A DNA stretch of 64,000 nt from Delphinapterus leucas (Eukaryota; Chordata; Mammalia; Artiodactyla; Monodontidae). Location of the stretch: the NCBI RefSeq assembly GCF_002288925.2, contig NW_022098000.1, forward strand, positions 20,319,671 through 20,383,670, given 5' to 3'. Of this stretch, positions 22,966 to 34,539 are shown one piece after another (position 1 is the first letter of the stretch; every line of letters starts with the position of its first letter). The notes beneath the pieces are model-generated. The model did no database searches. It was not told where the DNA came from and worked only from the letters and a program-made list of their open reading frames with translations. The translations under genes and the position numbers were made by a program.

Positions 22966-24821
22966 TTCGTAATCACTGTAGTCAGCAAACTATAACTGGC
23001 AGATAATCAACCAGTTATTTTCCCCCCCCACCGTGGATTATGAAGAAAGTAGGATTTGGAAACATGTAGAGGAGCATTATCCTATAGATATAAATGCAAG
23101 CCACATATGTCATTTAAAATTTTCTTGTAGCCTCATTTAAAAGAATAAAAAAAAACATGAAATTAATCTCAATAATATGTTCTTTTAATCCAATGTATTC
23201 AAAATATTACTATAATATGTAAAAATTATTGATGAGTTAGTTTGTATTCTTTCTAATATGAAGTCTTGGGAATTGGTGTCTGTTTTACACAGCTCAAATA
23301 AGAGTAGCCACATTTCCAGGGCTCTGTAGCTATAGCGGGATTATGGCTACCATAGTGGATAGTAAAGATTCAGACGATTAGCTGCATTTTTCACATTTAA
23401 ATTTTCTTCTAGATGATTTAATTAATCATCTAGAGCTGTAATTTAATTAAACTCCATTTTCTTAGAGGTAAAACAGGAACTCCACCAGTATAATAATTAC
23501 AGGGGAGGAGGTGCCAGCAGGTGCTATCTTCTGATCTCATTAATAAGTTTGTATGAACTCTCAGCACAAAGAGTTTGAGATCCTGTAAATTTATGGCCTA
23601 AGTTATATGGGGTTTACACATATGTACTGATGTTACCTAAACTATCCCTTCCTGTAACATTCTCTTTATGAACCAGTTCAGTGAATGGAATATTTATATG
23701 CTTTTACTATGAACATAAGCATTATAAAGGAACTATGCTTTGTGCTAGCTTAAATAGATTTGGAAAGCAAAGTGGAAAAACTATAACTTTATGATAAACG
23801 TTATCACCTCCCTTTAATGCATTATTATATTTTATAGTTAGAATGGAACATTGAGGCACTTGTGCAGAATATATAAAAGCACTGAGGCATTGAAGGAGAC
23901 CAAAAATTATATTTGAGCCTCTTAATTTAGGAAAAAAGCAAACAGTGTATTCTCAGACAGCTGCAGCATCCACTCAAGTTAAAAATATACTAACGTGTCA
24001 ACAACCTCCAACCCGTAATCCTGCCAGGATAAAATTAAACAAAACAATCTCCCCCAAATTATTAAAGTTGAAGTCTTTAGGGGAATGCCCTATATTTTAC
24101 CTTAAATTACTAAACTGTAGGTGTAACTGTGTAGCCACACGTCTGTGTACCTCTGTACTGTGTAACTGTATACAGATGTACCCCATGTTATGCAATGGAC
24201 TCTCTCCTTAAAAAAAAGTAGAGTGCAAATTCAATATTAAAAATCCTTTAAATGGACTAGGGGAGCTTACTATTTAAATTTTTTTATAATGAAATTAATC
24301 ACCCCCTAATTCCTCTTTTTGGCAAGGTAAAGTTTTAATATAGGATTTTTGTAGTTTTTAAAAATCATGTTTCAGAAGGTATGGAGAAGCAAGAAAAAAA
24401 ACTAGTACTACAGGTACACGGTCTGGGATGTACCCACACTACACTGGATCCTGTTCCATTTCACCTACACAATTCTCTTCTTTTCCCTGTCTTATCATCA
24501 TGCAAACATACTCTAGTTTTCCCATTAAAAGAAAAAATTCTTCTCATAACCCTATTTTGACTTTCGTCTACCACCATTTTTCTCCCCTTGACAGCAAAAT
24601 GCCTGGAAAGGGTTATCTACTTGTGTCTCAGATTCCTCTCCTCAGATGGTGAGTTCCATACTTTGTGAGTTTGTCAAAAAATTTCTGAGATTATTGTCCT
24701 TAGTTTTCTATAAAATAATAAGAACTAAAAGATCAAAAGTCTTTTCGATATTAAGGAAACAGGTGCACAAATGTGTTCAGACATTCCTTTTCCCCACCAA
24801 AAATGTCTTGTTTCTAACTGT
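22966..24821. other. Unique AT-rich DNA with one 27 bp palindrome
   Basis: No coding region is supported. A 27 bp palindrome with 11 bp perfect arms lies at 23408-23434. Frames of 62-88 codons have no recognisable product. Confidence 0.4.
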
Positions 24822-25245
24822 GTTAGTTTGGTAGCGCTGCCATAACAAAAGACCACAAACTGGATTAATTAGAAACAGAAATTTATTGTCTCACCGTTCT
24901 GGAGGCTAGAAGTCTGAAATCAAAGTGTTGGCAAAGCCATGTTCCCTCTAAAGGTGTTAAGAAAAGATCTGTTCCATGCTTCTCTGCTAATTTCTGGTAG
25001 CCTCAAATGTTTCTTATTTTGTAGATGGATGTCTTCTCCCTGTGTCTCTTCGTGTGTCTGTATTCAAATTTTCCTTTTTTATAAGGACACCAATCATATG
25101 GAATTAGGGCTCACCCTAATGACCTCATGTTAACTTGATTACCTCTGTAAAGAATGCATGTCCAGATAAGGTCACATTGTGAGGTACTAGGGGTTAGGAC
25201 TTCAACATATATTTTTGTGGGGGGAACACAGTTCAACTCATAACA
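24822..25245 (-). mobile_element. MLT1-type MaLR LTR, antisense
   Basis: gttagtttggtagcgctgcc, ccataacaaaagaccacaaa, atttattgtctcaccgttct, ataaggacaccaatcatatg, tcaccctaatgacctcatgt and gaacacagttcaactcataa follow the reversed MLT1 LTR consensus from end to end. It is a solo LTR with no internal region beside it. Confidence 0.85.
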
Positions 25246-25447
25246 ACCAAAATCCAAAATCTGGTTTTCCTTTGATCCATCTGTAGGGATATGGATCTCA
25301 AATATGCTGGAAGAGCTTGACCTGTTCTTCAGAACAGGGTCTGCAGATTCATGTGGCTCTAACTAGATAAAATGATTGTTCATAGTTGTTACTGAGATTG
25401 ACCCTACTGTCCCTTATAAAGAAATGCAGGGGTTTTATGGAATATGT

Positions 25448-25510
25448 TTATCCATTCATCCATCCATCCGTCTGTGTCCATCTTTCTATCCATCTATCCA
25501 AATATCCATT
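25448..25510. repeat. (CCAT)n microsatellite, imperfect
   Basis: ccattcatccatccatccgt and following imperfect tetranucleotide units, just before an L2 end. Confidence 0.75.
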
Positions 25511-25675
25511 TATTGTTTTCACAAAAATTATTGGGCACCTACTATAGATTTAGTATTCGGCAAAGTACTAGGTGGGGGGGGGAAAGCATACAATGGCAAG
25601 ATTGAGTCGTCTTTGCTTTCAGGAAAGTGTAATGTAGATGGTAAGACAAGACTTAACATGGGGAAACTGAAGTAA
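25511..25675 (-). mobile_element. L2 3' end, antisense
   Basis: attattgggcacctactata, then gcaaagtactaggtgggggg, gcatacaatggcaagattga and tgctttcaggaaagtgtaat follow the reversed L2 terminus. Confidence 0.65.
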
Positions 25676-26213
25676 ACCAGACTGAAGGAGATGTCTTTTT
25701 GTAGTTTAAGTCATGACTGACCAAGTATTATGCTGGGGATATCACTAATTAAGATGTTAGCAACATTCTTCACAAAGGTATGGCCTGGATTGGCTCCATA
25801 TCAGCTGGCTTAAGTTTTGAATTCTGTTTACTATAATCTTATTTTGAAATTGACACCCTAGCTTTGAAGTCCTTGCTCCAGCTTGATCAAGCCTCGCAAT
25901 ATTTCTTCTCTCCCTTTTTGGTTGAAGGTGAGGCAACCACAGTGCTGCCTATAGGCTCAGCCCAGCCTAAGTATGGGGCCAGTTCTCATGTAAATGGCAT
26001 CAGTTCACTCAAGGTCTAGATTGTCCCTGACGGCCCATGACATATTCATCTACTGGTCTGTTTTTCCCTACTTACAGCTCTTGAAGGAAGTAGAGAAAAC
26101 CTAGAAAGTATAGGGTCAGCCTTCTCCATGCAGTTTCTGGGGGCCCAGTGGTCCAAGGGCATAAGGGAAGATCTACTGTTTAACCCCTCATTTTCTACAC
26201 TCCATGAGAGCTA
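25676..26213. other. Unique DNA, nothing recognised
   Basis: No supported gene or repeat. Confidence 0.4.
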
Positions 26214-26227
26214 CCCCCCATCCTTTT

Positions 26228-26437
26228 TTTTTTTTTTTTTTTTGCAGTACACGGGTCTCTCACTGTTGTGGCCTCTCCCGTTGAGGAGCACAGGCTCCGG
26301 ACGCGCAGGCCCAGCGGCCATGGCTCACGGACCCAGCCGCTCTGCGGCATGTGGGATCTTCCCGGACCGGGGCACGAACCCGTGTCCCCTGCATCGGCAG
26401 GCGGACTCTCAACCACTGCGCCATCAGGGAAGTCCGT
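26228..26437 (-). mobile_element. CHR SINE, antisense
   Basis: A poly-T run, then gcagtacacgggtctctcac, ends ccatcagggaagtccgt. The 14 bp TSD ccc[c/a]ccatcctttt lies at 26214-26227 and 26438-26451 with one mismatch. The B-box relic ggcacgaaccc is intact. The overlapping frame at 26128-26517 is a SINE fusion frame, not a gene. Confidence 0.95.
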
Positions 26438-26451
26438 CCCACCATCCTTTT

Positions 26452-27554
26452 AGTGCACTTATTTTCCACTTAAATTATCAGAGCTGGTTTCTGTTACTTC
26501 TAACAAAACCTCTCTGACTAATGCACTCTCTACCTCCAAATCTCAGGCTTGAGAAAGTTTTAAGCCCCTCACAGTTCCTAAGGGGCTAATAGTGTTTATT
26601 GCCTCCTCCACATCCCTCGAAGGACTACCCAGGTAATTTCCCGGTGCCGTGAGAACTGCTCACTTTTTCCTCTTGATGCTTACCAGTATCTCTGGTATTC
26701 TTTATTCCCATCCTTGTCTACCATTTATCCTTGCTGATAAGATACACTTAGATTATCCTTAGAATAATATCCTGGCCTCTGTTCCTAAGTGCATCCCCTT
26801 CCAATTCTCTTATCTAGGCCCAACATCTCCCATTTCCTCAGTCTTGACAAAATAACATCATCAATTATTCTGTGTCCATTAATGTTACATTTCATATCTC
26901 CTCTTTCACGCTTGTGACTCCGGCTGTGCTTCCAGATTGCATTTGCTGATCATATTACCCTTGCCTGGTATCCTCATCCTCTCAACCTTAACCCAAAACA
27001 AGACCTCAAAATCACATGGATGATATCCAACCCCCATCTGCTTAATCTGAATCTTTGGCAGTGAGGCCCAGCAGAGGGACCATATATTTTTAGAAGCTCC
27101 CCAAATCATTTTATTCATAGCCATTTAGAATATATGACCTCAAATTATGGCTTTACTTTCAATGGTCTCTCCCTCTGTCTGCATTTAGAGTTCTGCATAC
27201 TCAGCCTTGATTGCCAGTATTCAGGATCACTCTTGAGCCAAGGGATTTGGACCTTCATTCTCCCCAAAGAAGAAATGGTTTCTAACCTATTTTACAATAT
27301 CACTGGCTAGTTCAGATCACCTTGGAATGGAACCAAATTGAGCAACCAGAGTTGTTTGGGATTTTTTAGGCTCTGGAATGATCTCTGTCTCCTCGTTAGA
27401 CACCTATGTTCAATTATAAGCCCACAAACTTAATTGTTACCTAGGTATCAGGTCCCCTCTAATACCCGTTCACGTCACCATCCTTCACAGCACTTATTGG
27501 CGGGTAATAGTATGCCTATTTTATAATTATTTACTATACATTTGTCTTTTTCAC
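26452..27554. other. Unique DNA, nothing recognised
   Basis: No supported gene. A 72-codon minus frame at 26906-27124 has no family motif. Confidence 0.35.
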
Positions 27555-27660
27555 TATAAGTTTGATGAAAACAGGGATTTTGTTTTGTATAATTCATAGA
27601 ACAGTGTCTAGTACATAGTAGATATTCAATGAGTATATGTTGAATAAGTGAATAAATGCA
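27555..27660 (+). mobile_element. L2 3' end
   Basis: gaaaacagggattttgtttt, gaacagtgtctagtacatag and tgttgaataagtgaataaat are the sense L2 terminus. Confidence 0.75.
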
Positions 27661-27759
27661 TATCTCCACCTAGACCTTTCATAGACACCTCAAATATAAC
27701 ATGTCTTAAAAGGAATTATTATCTTTTCCCCAAATCTTTCCTCCTCTACAGGTTGTCTT

Positions 27760-28395
27760 TTTTTTTTAATTAAACTTTTTATTTAAGAATAGCTTTAGAT
27801 TTACAGTCACTGATCTGTTTACCATCTCTATTGTTTTGCCTCTTCCAGAACGTCATGTAAATAAAAATCATTCAGAATGTAATTTTTTCATACTGGCTTC
27901 TTTCACTTCGTGATACACAATCAGTGAAATAAATCTATGTTTTTGCATGGCACGTTATCTCACTCTTTTTCTCACTGAATACTGTGTTGTGTGGAGGTAC
28001 CACAGTTTGCTTACCCTTCACCTATTGGAGGACATCTCAGTTGCTTCCAGATTTTGGTGATTTTGATAAACTGTTATAAAGATTCACATTTAGGTTTTGT
28101 ATAGACCTACAGTCTGACACCAGCTGGAATAAATATCTAGAAGTGCAGTCGCTGGATAAGACTAGTTAGCTCCTTAAGAAACTACCAAACTCCAGGGACT
28201 GTACCATTTTGCATCACTACCAGCAATGAATGAGAGTTCCTGTTGCTCCGTATTCTCACCAGCAACTGGTGGTGTCATTTAAAAGAGATGTATCCATTCT
28301 AATATGTACAGTGGTATCTCTGTTGTTGTAACCCTCCTTTCCCGAATAACAAATGATGTTGAGTGTCGGTTTGTCTTGTTGAATGTTTGACATAT
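27760..28395 (-). mobile_element. Old L1 3' region, antisense
   Basis: tttttatttaagaatagctt, ttcatactggcttctttcac, ggtaccacagtttgcttacc, cccttcacctattggaggac and atctagaagtgcagtcgctg are diverged antisense L1 3' UTR/ORF2 landmarks. Confidence 0.72.
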
Positions 28396-28454
28396 GTGGT
28401 ATACAACCCACTGTTTACCACCTTCTGTCCCCCACTATCTCACAGACGCTCTAA

Positions 28455-28550
28455 GAGCAGAGACTGGCAATATCGTATTCAGCTCTGCATTTTCTAAACA
28501 GTGCCTGGCACAGAGCAGGCATTCCTTAAGTGTGATAGCTGACTGGATGA
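28455..28550 (+). mobile_element. L2 3' end fragment
   Basis: agagcagagactggcaatat followed by gtgcctggcacagagcaggc is a short L2 terminus. Confidence 0.6.
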
Positions 28551-29178
28551 CTATCTTGGGACTGAAGGCGAGGACTGGTGGTCTTATTCTTCAGAAGAGA
28601 AGGACCACTGTATTTTGCCCATTTAAGACTGCATTAAAGCAGTGGAAGTAGGATCCTGATAATAGGCTTGAAGAGCTCAACTGTCAAAAGCCAGAAGATA
28701 AACATAAATCTCATTTATTCTCTACTATTTGCCAAGCACTATAGGCTCAGGGCTCCCCGCTTCCATCTCCCATGCTAGGGGTTAAAATTAAAGCTGCAAA
28801 GTGTCTGCTTGCTTATTTGGTCTAGCATGAGACTATCTGTATTTTAAATATGACATGAGAATAAAACTCATCTCTTTCCTACTTCATGAACAGGCTCCAC
28901 ATAGGGTCTCAGTGGAATAATGTTTATTGCTGTATCAAACGTTAATTATAATCTCCTTTAGGATTACATTCTGTTCTAGAATGGGAGTCCATAAGAGCTT
29001 GAGAATGAGTTTTCAGAAAGAAACAAAAGGCCAGGAAAAAAAATCTCATCCAAAAAGCACACACTTAAGAACCTATGCCATATGTATCCACACGCATGCT
29101 GAGAGATCCAGTGATTTTATTTGCTAAGTGTGTTGTCTCATGTGCCTTCCACCTAATTTGTTTGACCACAGCATTACA
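28551..29178. other. Unique DNA, nothing recognised
   Basis: No supported gene or repeat. Confidence 0.4.
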
Positions 29179-29180
29179 CA

Positions 29181-29214
<34 letters not shown>
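29179..29214. repeat. (AC)n microsatellite
   Basis: About 17 uninterrupted CA units; likely length-polymorphic. Confidence 0.95.
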
Positions 29215-29219
<5 letters not shown>

Positions 29220-30455
29220 CTCAAAGCTCTTCTATTTTAAAATCCCCCAAATGCCACAAGATCTGAGTTTATGAACGTTGAATAAACTTGGGCCGTAGGG
29301 AGTGTAGAGAGGATCTGAATGCATTTTAACTGCCAAGCGACTTACAAGTATGAGGCACAAAGACCCTGCTGGACACTGTCCAGAAGGGCTCAGGACCTCC
29401 ATCCTACGAGACCCACTGTGAGCCAAGCTTAGTGCCCTAATGGAGTGAAGCTTAGGCTCCCGGTCATGTCGAGAATTACCTCAATACAGTTTTATTTGTG
29501 TCTCAAGATTTTATCTTTAAAAGAAAATAGCAATGAGACATTTGTCTTTTACTGATTGAGATGCTTCCAAGAGAAAGTATTGAAGTACTCAGAGGTGTTT
29601 ATGAGGTTTATCAGGTGACTGAAGTTTAGGAGAGAGAAACAGAAGGGAGAAAGTAGGAGGAAATGGAGAAAAACTCAATTTATAGGGATAGCTTTGTTTT
29701 TCCACTAGCAAATATTATATATCACCTCACCACCTTTAAGGTGGTTTCCTGTGAATAACTTTAATATTTCTTTTATTCTTTGGTAATTATGATAATGTAA
29801 ACTTTAATAATTTATTCTTTTTTTTAAACTCATGCTAGATCCAGAAACCCCCCTCCATCTACTAGTTGCCCTATAACTCTTATAAATCATCTTGAGTTGG
29901 CATAAGTTAAGTGAAGTCTCATGGGAAAAGCCTATTATGAATGTAATGGATTCCAGTACCTGCTCTTTCTGATAACCTACCTTTGCAGTCTTCATTTTCA
30001 TCCTGTGAACTTTTTGCGCTATTCTCCTGTCGCTTTGTACTATAAGTTCTCCCCTCTCATATAGTCACATGCATAACATTTTCCTCCTTCTTCCCTTTGT
30101 TTATCTGTTCTTTTACCTCCCTCCCTGCCTTCGAATGTTCTCATTTACCTTTGGGTTCTTGCTGGACCAAAGCTCTTTATCCTCCGGGCAAGCTTAGCGT
30201 TTAGTGGTAGTGAGAACAGGCATCGGTCATTGCCAAGGCACGTTCAACTTTTAAGGTACTTAATGGTTTCCGCATTATTTTATACTTAATTCTATTTTTT
30301 GCTTCTCCCAGCTCTCATTAGATTATGCATGTGTGGATGATTCATCTTTGCATCTGCCAGAATTCCTAGACTATATTTCATGCTCCCTTATTGTCTGTTG
30401 GATGAATATAGGAATGAATGAGTGCACAAATAATGAATGTATGGATTTTACTTGT
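29215..30455. other. Unique DNA, nothing recognised
   Basis: No supported gene or repeat. Confidence 0.4.
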
Positions 30456-30600
30456 TTCCAAGGGACCCACCCTGACATATCCCTGGAGACATTGTCCATG
30501 GATGCCAGGCCAGCTTTCCAGCCCTCCCATAAAGAAGCCAAGGGGCACCATGGCCCTTTTCAGTTTGGTTGGTTTTAGAACTGCTTTAAAAAGTAATCCA
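30456..30600 (+). repeat. Left arm of a second inverted duplication (145 bp)
   Basis: The reverse complement of this segment matches 33409-33554 with nine substitutions and one 1 bp indel (about 93% identity). I do not recognise it as part of a repeat family. The arms are 2808 bp apart. The overlapping minus-strand frame at 30378-30614 is not supported as a gene. Confidence 0.93.
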
Positions 30601-30795
30601 CTTTCATTTTTCATGAAATCCAGGGAAATCCTGCATCACTGAAACAATCCAAATGAAAGTAAATCAAAGTGAATTTAAAGTATTATTGCAGATATAAACA
30701 CACAAAAAGGTTATTTGTCATTTTCCCACAAATTGGGCTAGAACCTGGATAGCATCTTGTATTTTCTGAGAGCTGACATTGACTAAGGTTTCTTT

Positions 30796-31010
30796 TCTTT
30801 TTTATTTTTTTTTTTTGCGGTACACGGGCCTCTCACTGTTGTGGCCTCTCCCGTTGCGGAGCACAGGCTCCAGACACACAGGCTCAGTGGCCATGGCTCA
30901 CGGGCCCAGCCGCTCTGTGGCATGTGGGATCTTCCCGGACCGGGGCACGAACCCGTGTCCCCTGCATTAGCAGGCGGACTCTCAACCACTGCGCCACCAG
31001 GGAAGCCCAT
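30796..31010 (-). mobile_element. CHR SINE, antisense
   Basis: T-rich run, then gcggtacacgggcctctcac, ends ccaccagggaagcccat. A short TSD, ggtttcttt, lies at 30787-30795 and 31011-31019. It is inside the spacer of the second inverted duplication. Confidence 0.93.
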
Positions 31011-31288
31011 GGTTTCTTTGATCAATGCATATAAGAAAGGAACTAGAAAGACCACACTTGGATAAGACAAAAGTCTATATGGCCATTGTTTATTTTACAG
31101 TAGAACACAGCATAACTGCCAAACATTGAAGCAGGTAACTAGTAGTTCTACCAACTCATCTTTAGGTAACTGCCTTATATATTACATAAAAACATAAATT
31201 TGTGTTCTCCTCTCATTAATTACATTTTATCATAATTATGTCATCATGCGTATAAACTTGTAAAATTATCATATTCCAAAAGTGATTT

Positions 31289-31645
31289 TTAAAAATTAAT
31301 TTATTTTTTATTTATTTATTTTTGGCTTTGTTGGCTCTTCATTGCTGCATGTAGGTGTTCTCTAGTTGCGGCGAGCAGGGGCTACTCTTCGTTGCAGCGC
31401 GTGGGCTTCTCATTGCAGTGGCTTCTTTTGTTGTGGAGCACGGGCTCTAGGTGCATGGGCTTCAGTAGTTGTGGCACGCAGGCCCAGTAGTTGTGGCTCA
31501 TGGGCTCTAGAGCACAGGCTCAATAGTTGTGGCACATGGGCTTAGTTGCTTCGCGGCATATGGGATCTTTCTAGACTAGGGATCGAACCTGTGTCCCCTG
31601 CATTGGCAGGAGGATTCTCAACCACTGCGCCACCAGAGAAGTCCC
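31289..31645 (-). mobile_element. Longer, older CHR-type SINE, antisense
   Basis: About 350 bp. It has the same tRNA-like head as the short type (ggatctttctagactaggga, gatcgaacctgtgtcccctg, cgccaccagagaagtccct). It also has a long body with repeated gtagttgtggc/gggctctag modules that the short copies lack. A perfect 14 bp TSD, tccaaaagtgattt, lies at 31275-31288 and 31646-31659. The tail on the plus strand is T/A-rich (ttatttttt). Confidence 0.95.
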
Positions 31646-31659
31646 TCCAAAAGTGATTT

Positions 31660-32784
31660 AACAGCACATTTCATGCCACTGATAAGCACAGACTCTTAAT
31701 CATCTCAGTAAAAGAGATGTTAACGTTTCCTCTTATTCTGGATTTCCTACTCTCTCATAGCAGACTGCCATCTCTTTGTCTCCAATGTTCCATGCACCTC
31801 ACAGTCTTCCATGCACCTCAAAATCTATTCATGGAATAGAAGGTAGACTTTGGGGGAAACTGTGGAATGTATAGATTGCTATGGATTTACCTTAACCCAT
31901 AATAGACTTTACTTTTTCAATCTCAATTTTAAGTTGTAAATATATAAAATATTCTGCTATTAAAGTACCCAAATTAGAATTTGTCCTTAGAAGATATCTC
32001 AAACATAGAGCAGTTCAACGTTTTGCAAAATATTAGGCTTTCTTTTTCATGTAAATGCCACAGGCAGTACAGGATTCTGTGCCTGCTCCTACCTCTGTGT
32101 ATTTCCTGAAGAAACATCTAGAGTTTGATAATCTATCATCCGCGTGCAGCTCATCACCTTAAAGGCATGATTAAACTAGGGAATCACAAAAGCCATTGGT
32201 ACAAAACACAGGTATATAAGCACAACAAAGGGAAATTTTCTGTCAAAGCAGTGCCAAATTAATTTGCCCCTCCGTATTTAATCATGCATGATAGGTTTTA
32301 TTGCTGCTTCTGTAATCTTACTTTTATTAAGACTGCTATCAAACTCAGAATTCAAGGCTTTTATTACCTCAGGTGCCTCACAAATATAAAACAAAATGTA
32401 TTTATGCATAGGAATTTAGAGTCATAGCTAATGAATTCATTTTTATTTTTACCTTCATAGTTAGTCTACGTATGTAGAAAATTCTTATGGTGAATATCTT
32501 AATTTCTTTACAATGGAAATATAATTAATATTGGTAGGTGTGTTCATACTCCTTCTCTTTAAAGAAGGATGCCCCCAAACCCCATTTGGCATAATTTCCT
32601 GGGAACTACCTGTGTGAAGACACAAAGACACATGGTACATACACTTGAAATGATAATAATTAGAAAGTTAAAATGACTATAATTGAAGCCAAACAGAGCA
32701 GATACTCAAAACAGAACACTTCTTAATTTTCTCCTGATGTTTTTAAATACCTATATATTTAGTGTCTGCCTCTTTTTTTTTAGA
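31660..32784. other. Unique DNA, nothing recognised
   Basis: No supported gene. It lies in the spacer of the second inverted duplication. Confidence 0.4.
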
Positions 32785-32890
32785 GTGTAAGTTCCAGGAA
32801 GGGAGAGGTTTTGTCTTACATATTGATGTACCCTCAGTGTCTAGAACATTGTCTGGCATAGACAGTGTTCAATAAATATTGATTGGATGA
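32785..32890 (+). mobile_element. L2 3' end
   Basis: agtgtaagttccaggaaggg, ttgatgtaccctcagtgtct and cattgtctggcatagacagt with a following aataaatattgattgg tail form a sense L2 terminus. Confidence 0.8.
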
Positions 32891-33408
32891 CGAGTATCTA
32901 GAGTCACTCTGTAGCTAAGTGTAGAATGAGCAGTGCTAACCCACACATAGTCCCTGTGTACTTGGAAGTACCAGAGAAGACCTCAGGAAAGAAGTTATAC
33001 TTAAAGTTGGATGGGAAGGATGGGTAGGTAACCTTTCACTTCTCGATTTACTTCTGCCAACAGATTAATACCCTGAAGTCATCAGTCATTACTGGGATGA
33101 TAAATCCTTGGGCATATCAAAGATTCCTCTTTTAAAGAGTTTTACGTTTTAGCATCTATTTTGACCAGTTCAGGCCAAATCACCATAGTAAACAAAGCAA
33201 CATAAAATGAATACTCAGGAACACATCATGCCTTAAATACATGCCTTAAGTTATTTACTGGCTGGAGCCACTGATGGTTACACTTGCACATGAGGATCCT
33301 GGCAGCGCATAGACCTCACTTGAAATGTTTCAGAGGACAGGTCCGGACAAAACAAAGCCCGTGGCAGGGCAAGTGTAGTTTCTTTGAATAACACGTTTAG
33401 AGGGAACT
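32891..33408. other. Unique DNA, nothing recognised
   Basis: Last part of the spacer between the two arms of the second inverted duplication. Confidence 0.4.
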
Positions 33409-33554
33409 TGGATTACTTTTTAAAGCAGTTCTAATACCAACCAAACTGGAAAGGGCCCATGATGCCCCTTGGCTTCTTTATGGGAGCACTGAAAAGCTGG
33501 CCTGGCATCCATGGGCAACGTCTCCAAGGATATGTCAGGGTGGGTCCCTTGGAA
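33409..33554 (-). repeat. Right arm of the second inverted duplication (146 bp)
   Basis: Reverse complement of 30456-30600 at about 93% identity. One difference is CpG/TpG. Similarity ends abruptly on both sides. Confidence 0.93.
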
Positions 33555-33739
33555 CTCATGCTACAGTGAAGTATGTTTGTATTCTAGACTTTACATTCAC
33601 TCTAATTGTAGAAAGCAAGGTTTCAGTTCTGCTGAAGTCATAGCAGAGTTATATGCCTTTATTATGATTAGATATCCTTATTGAGAACACATACATTTGG
33701 AGAAATGTGCATTGAATTTGGGAGAAATAGTGACATGAT

Positions 33740-33925
33740 GGAAAGTACACAGATGCCAGGGTCAGACTGTCTTGTCTTTATGACTCAACTTAAATGTAAC
33801 AGCAGTGTGATCTTGGGGAAATTAATTAACTTTTGGTAGCTCCACATTTTTTTCATTAAAAAAGAGACTACTTTAAGGATAAAATATCTAGAGTAGTACT
33901 TGGCCCATGGTAGGGATTAATTAAG
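33740..33925 (+). mobile_element. MIR fragment
   Basis: agatgccagggtcagactgt, gcagtgtgatcttggggaaa and gtagtacttggcccatggta are in sense MIR order. Confidence 0.72.
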
Positions 33926-33944
33926 TATAGTAGTGAAAGTAATA

Positions 33945-34200
33945 ATAGCTATTATTTATTAAGCATTTACTGTGAACCAGAAACTAAAAAGTATTTCATA
34001 TTTATTATCCCAATTGCTCCTCACAAAAATGCTATGAAATGAGTATAATTATTATCTTTACTCAACAGACTTAACAGGCCTGGGAACTGTGATTCAAAAA
34101 ATGTTAAATAACTTTTCCAGGCTCACAGAGCAAGAAAGCGGTAAAGGTGGGATTAAATCCAAGAAAAATGACTGAGCTTGAATCCAAGATTTCAGTCACT
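33945..34200 (-). mobile_element. MIR fragment, antisense
   Basis: tattatcccaattgctcctc, aataacttttccaggctcac and agagcaagaaagcggtaaag with gggattaaatccaag are reversed MIR motifs. It is in opposite orientation to the MIR at 33740-33925. Confidence 0.7.
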
Positions 34201-34339
34201 TTGTCAAACTTCCTCTCCAAATAATAGGAAATTTGTATTAAATAATAATAATTAATATGGTATACTATTAGTCTCAAGCACATTGGCTTGACAACATAGC
34301 AAAATGGAAGGAGAATAATTAACTAAACAACCAGAATTT

Positions 34340-34510
34340 ATTGAGTTACTCCTATGCGCCAGGTGCTGTGCTTTATACGGTTTTCTCACTTAATCTTCAG
34401 AGGTGGATATTATTATTCTGCATTTTATAAATGTTGAAACTGAGGCTTAGAGAGGTTAAAGCACTTGCTTTAGTCATTTACAACTGAGAGCCAGGATTGG
34501 AACGAAGGCT
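34340..34510 (-). mobile_element. MIR fragment, antisense
   Basis: gcgccaggtgctgtgcttta, gcattttataaatgttgaaa and ctgaggcttagagaggttaa are reversed MIR. Confidence 0.8.
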
Positions 34511-34539
34511 CATGTAAAGCAGTGAACGGAGCCACAAGG

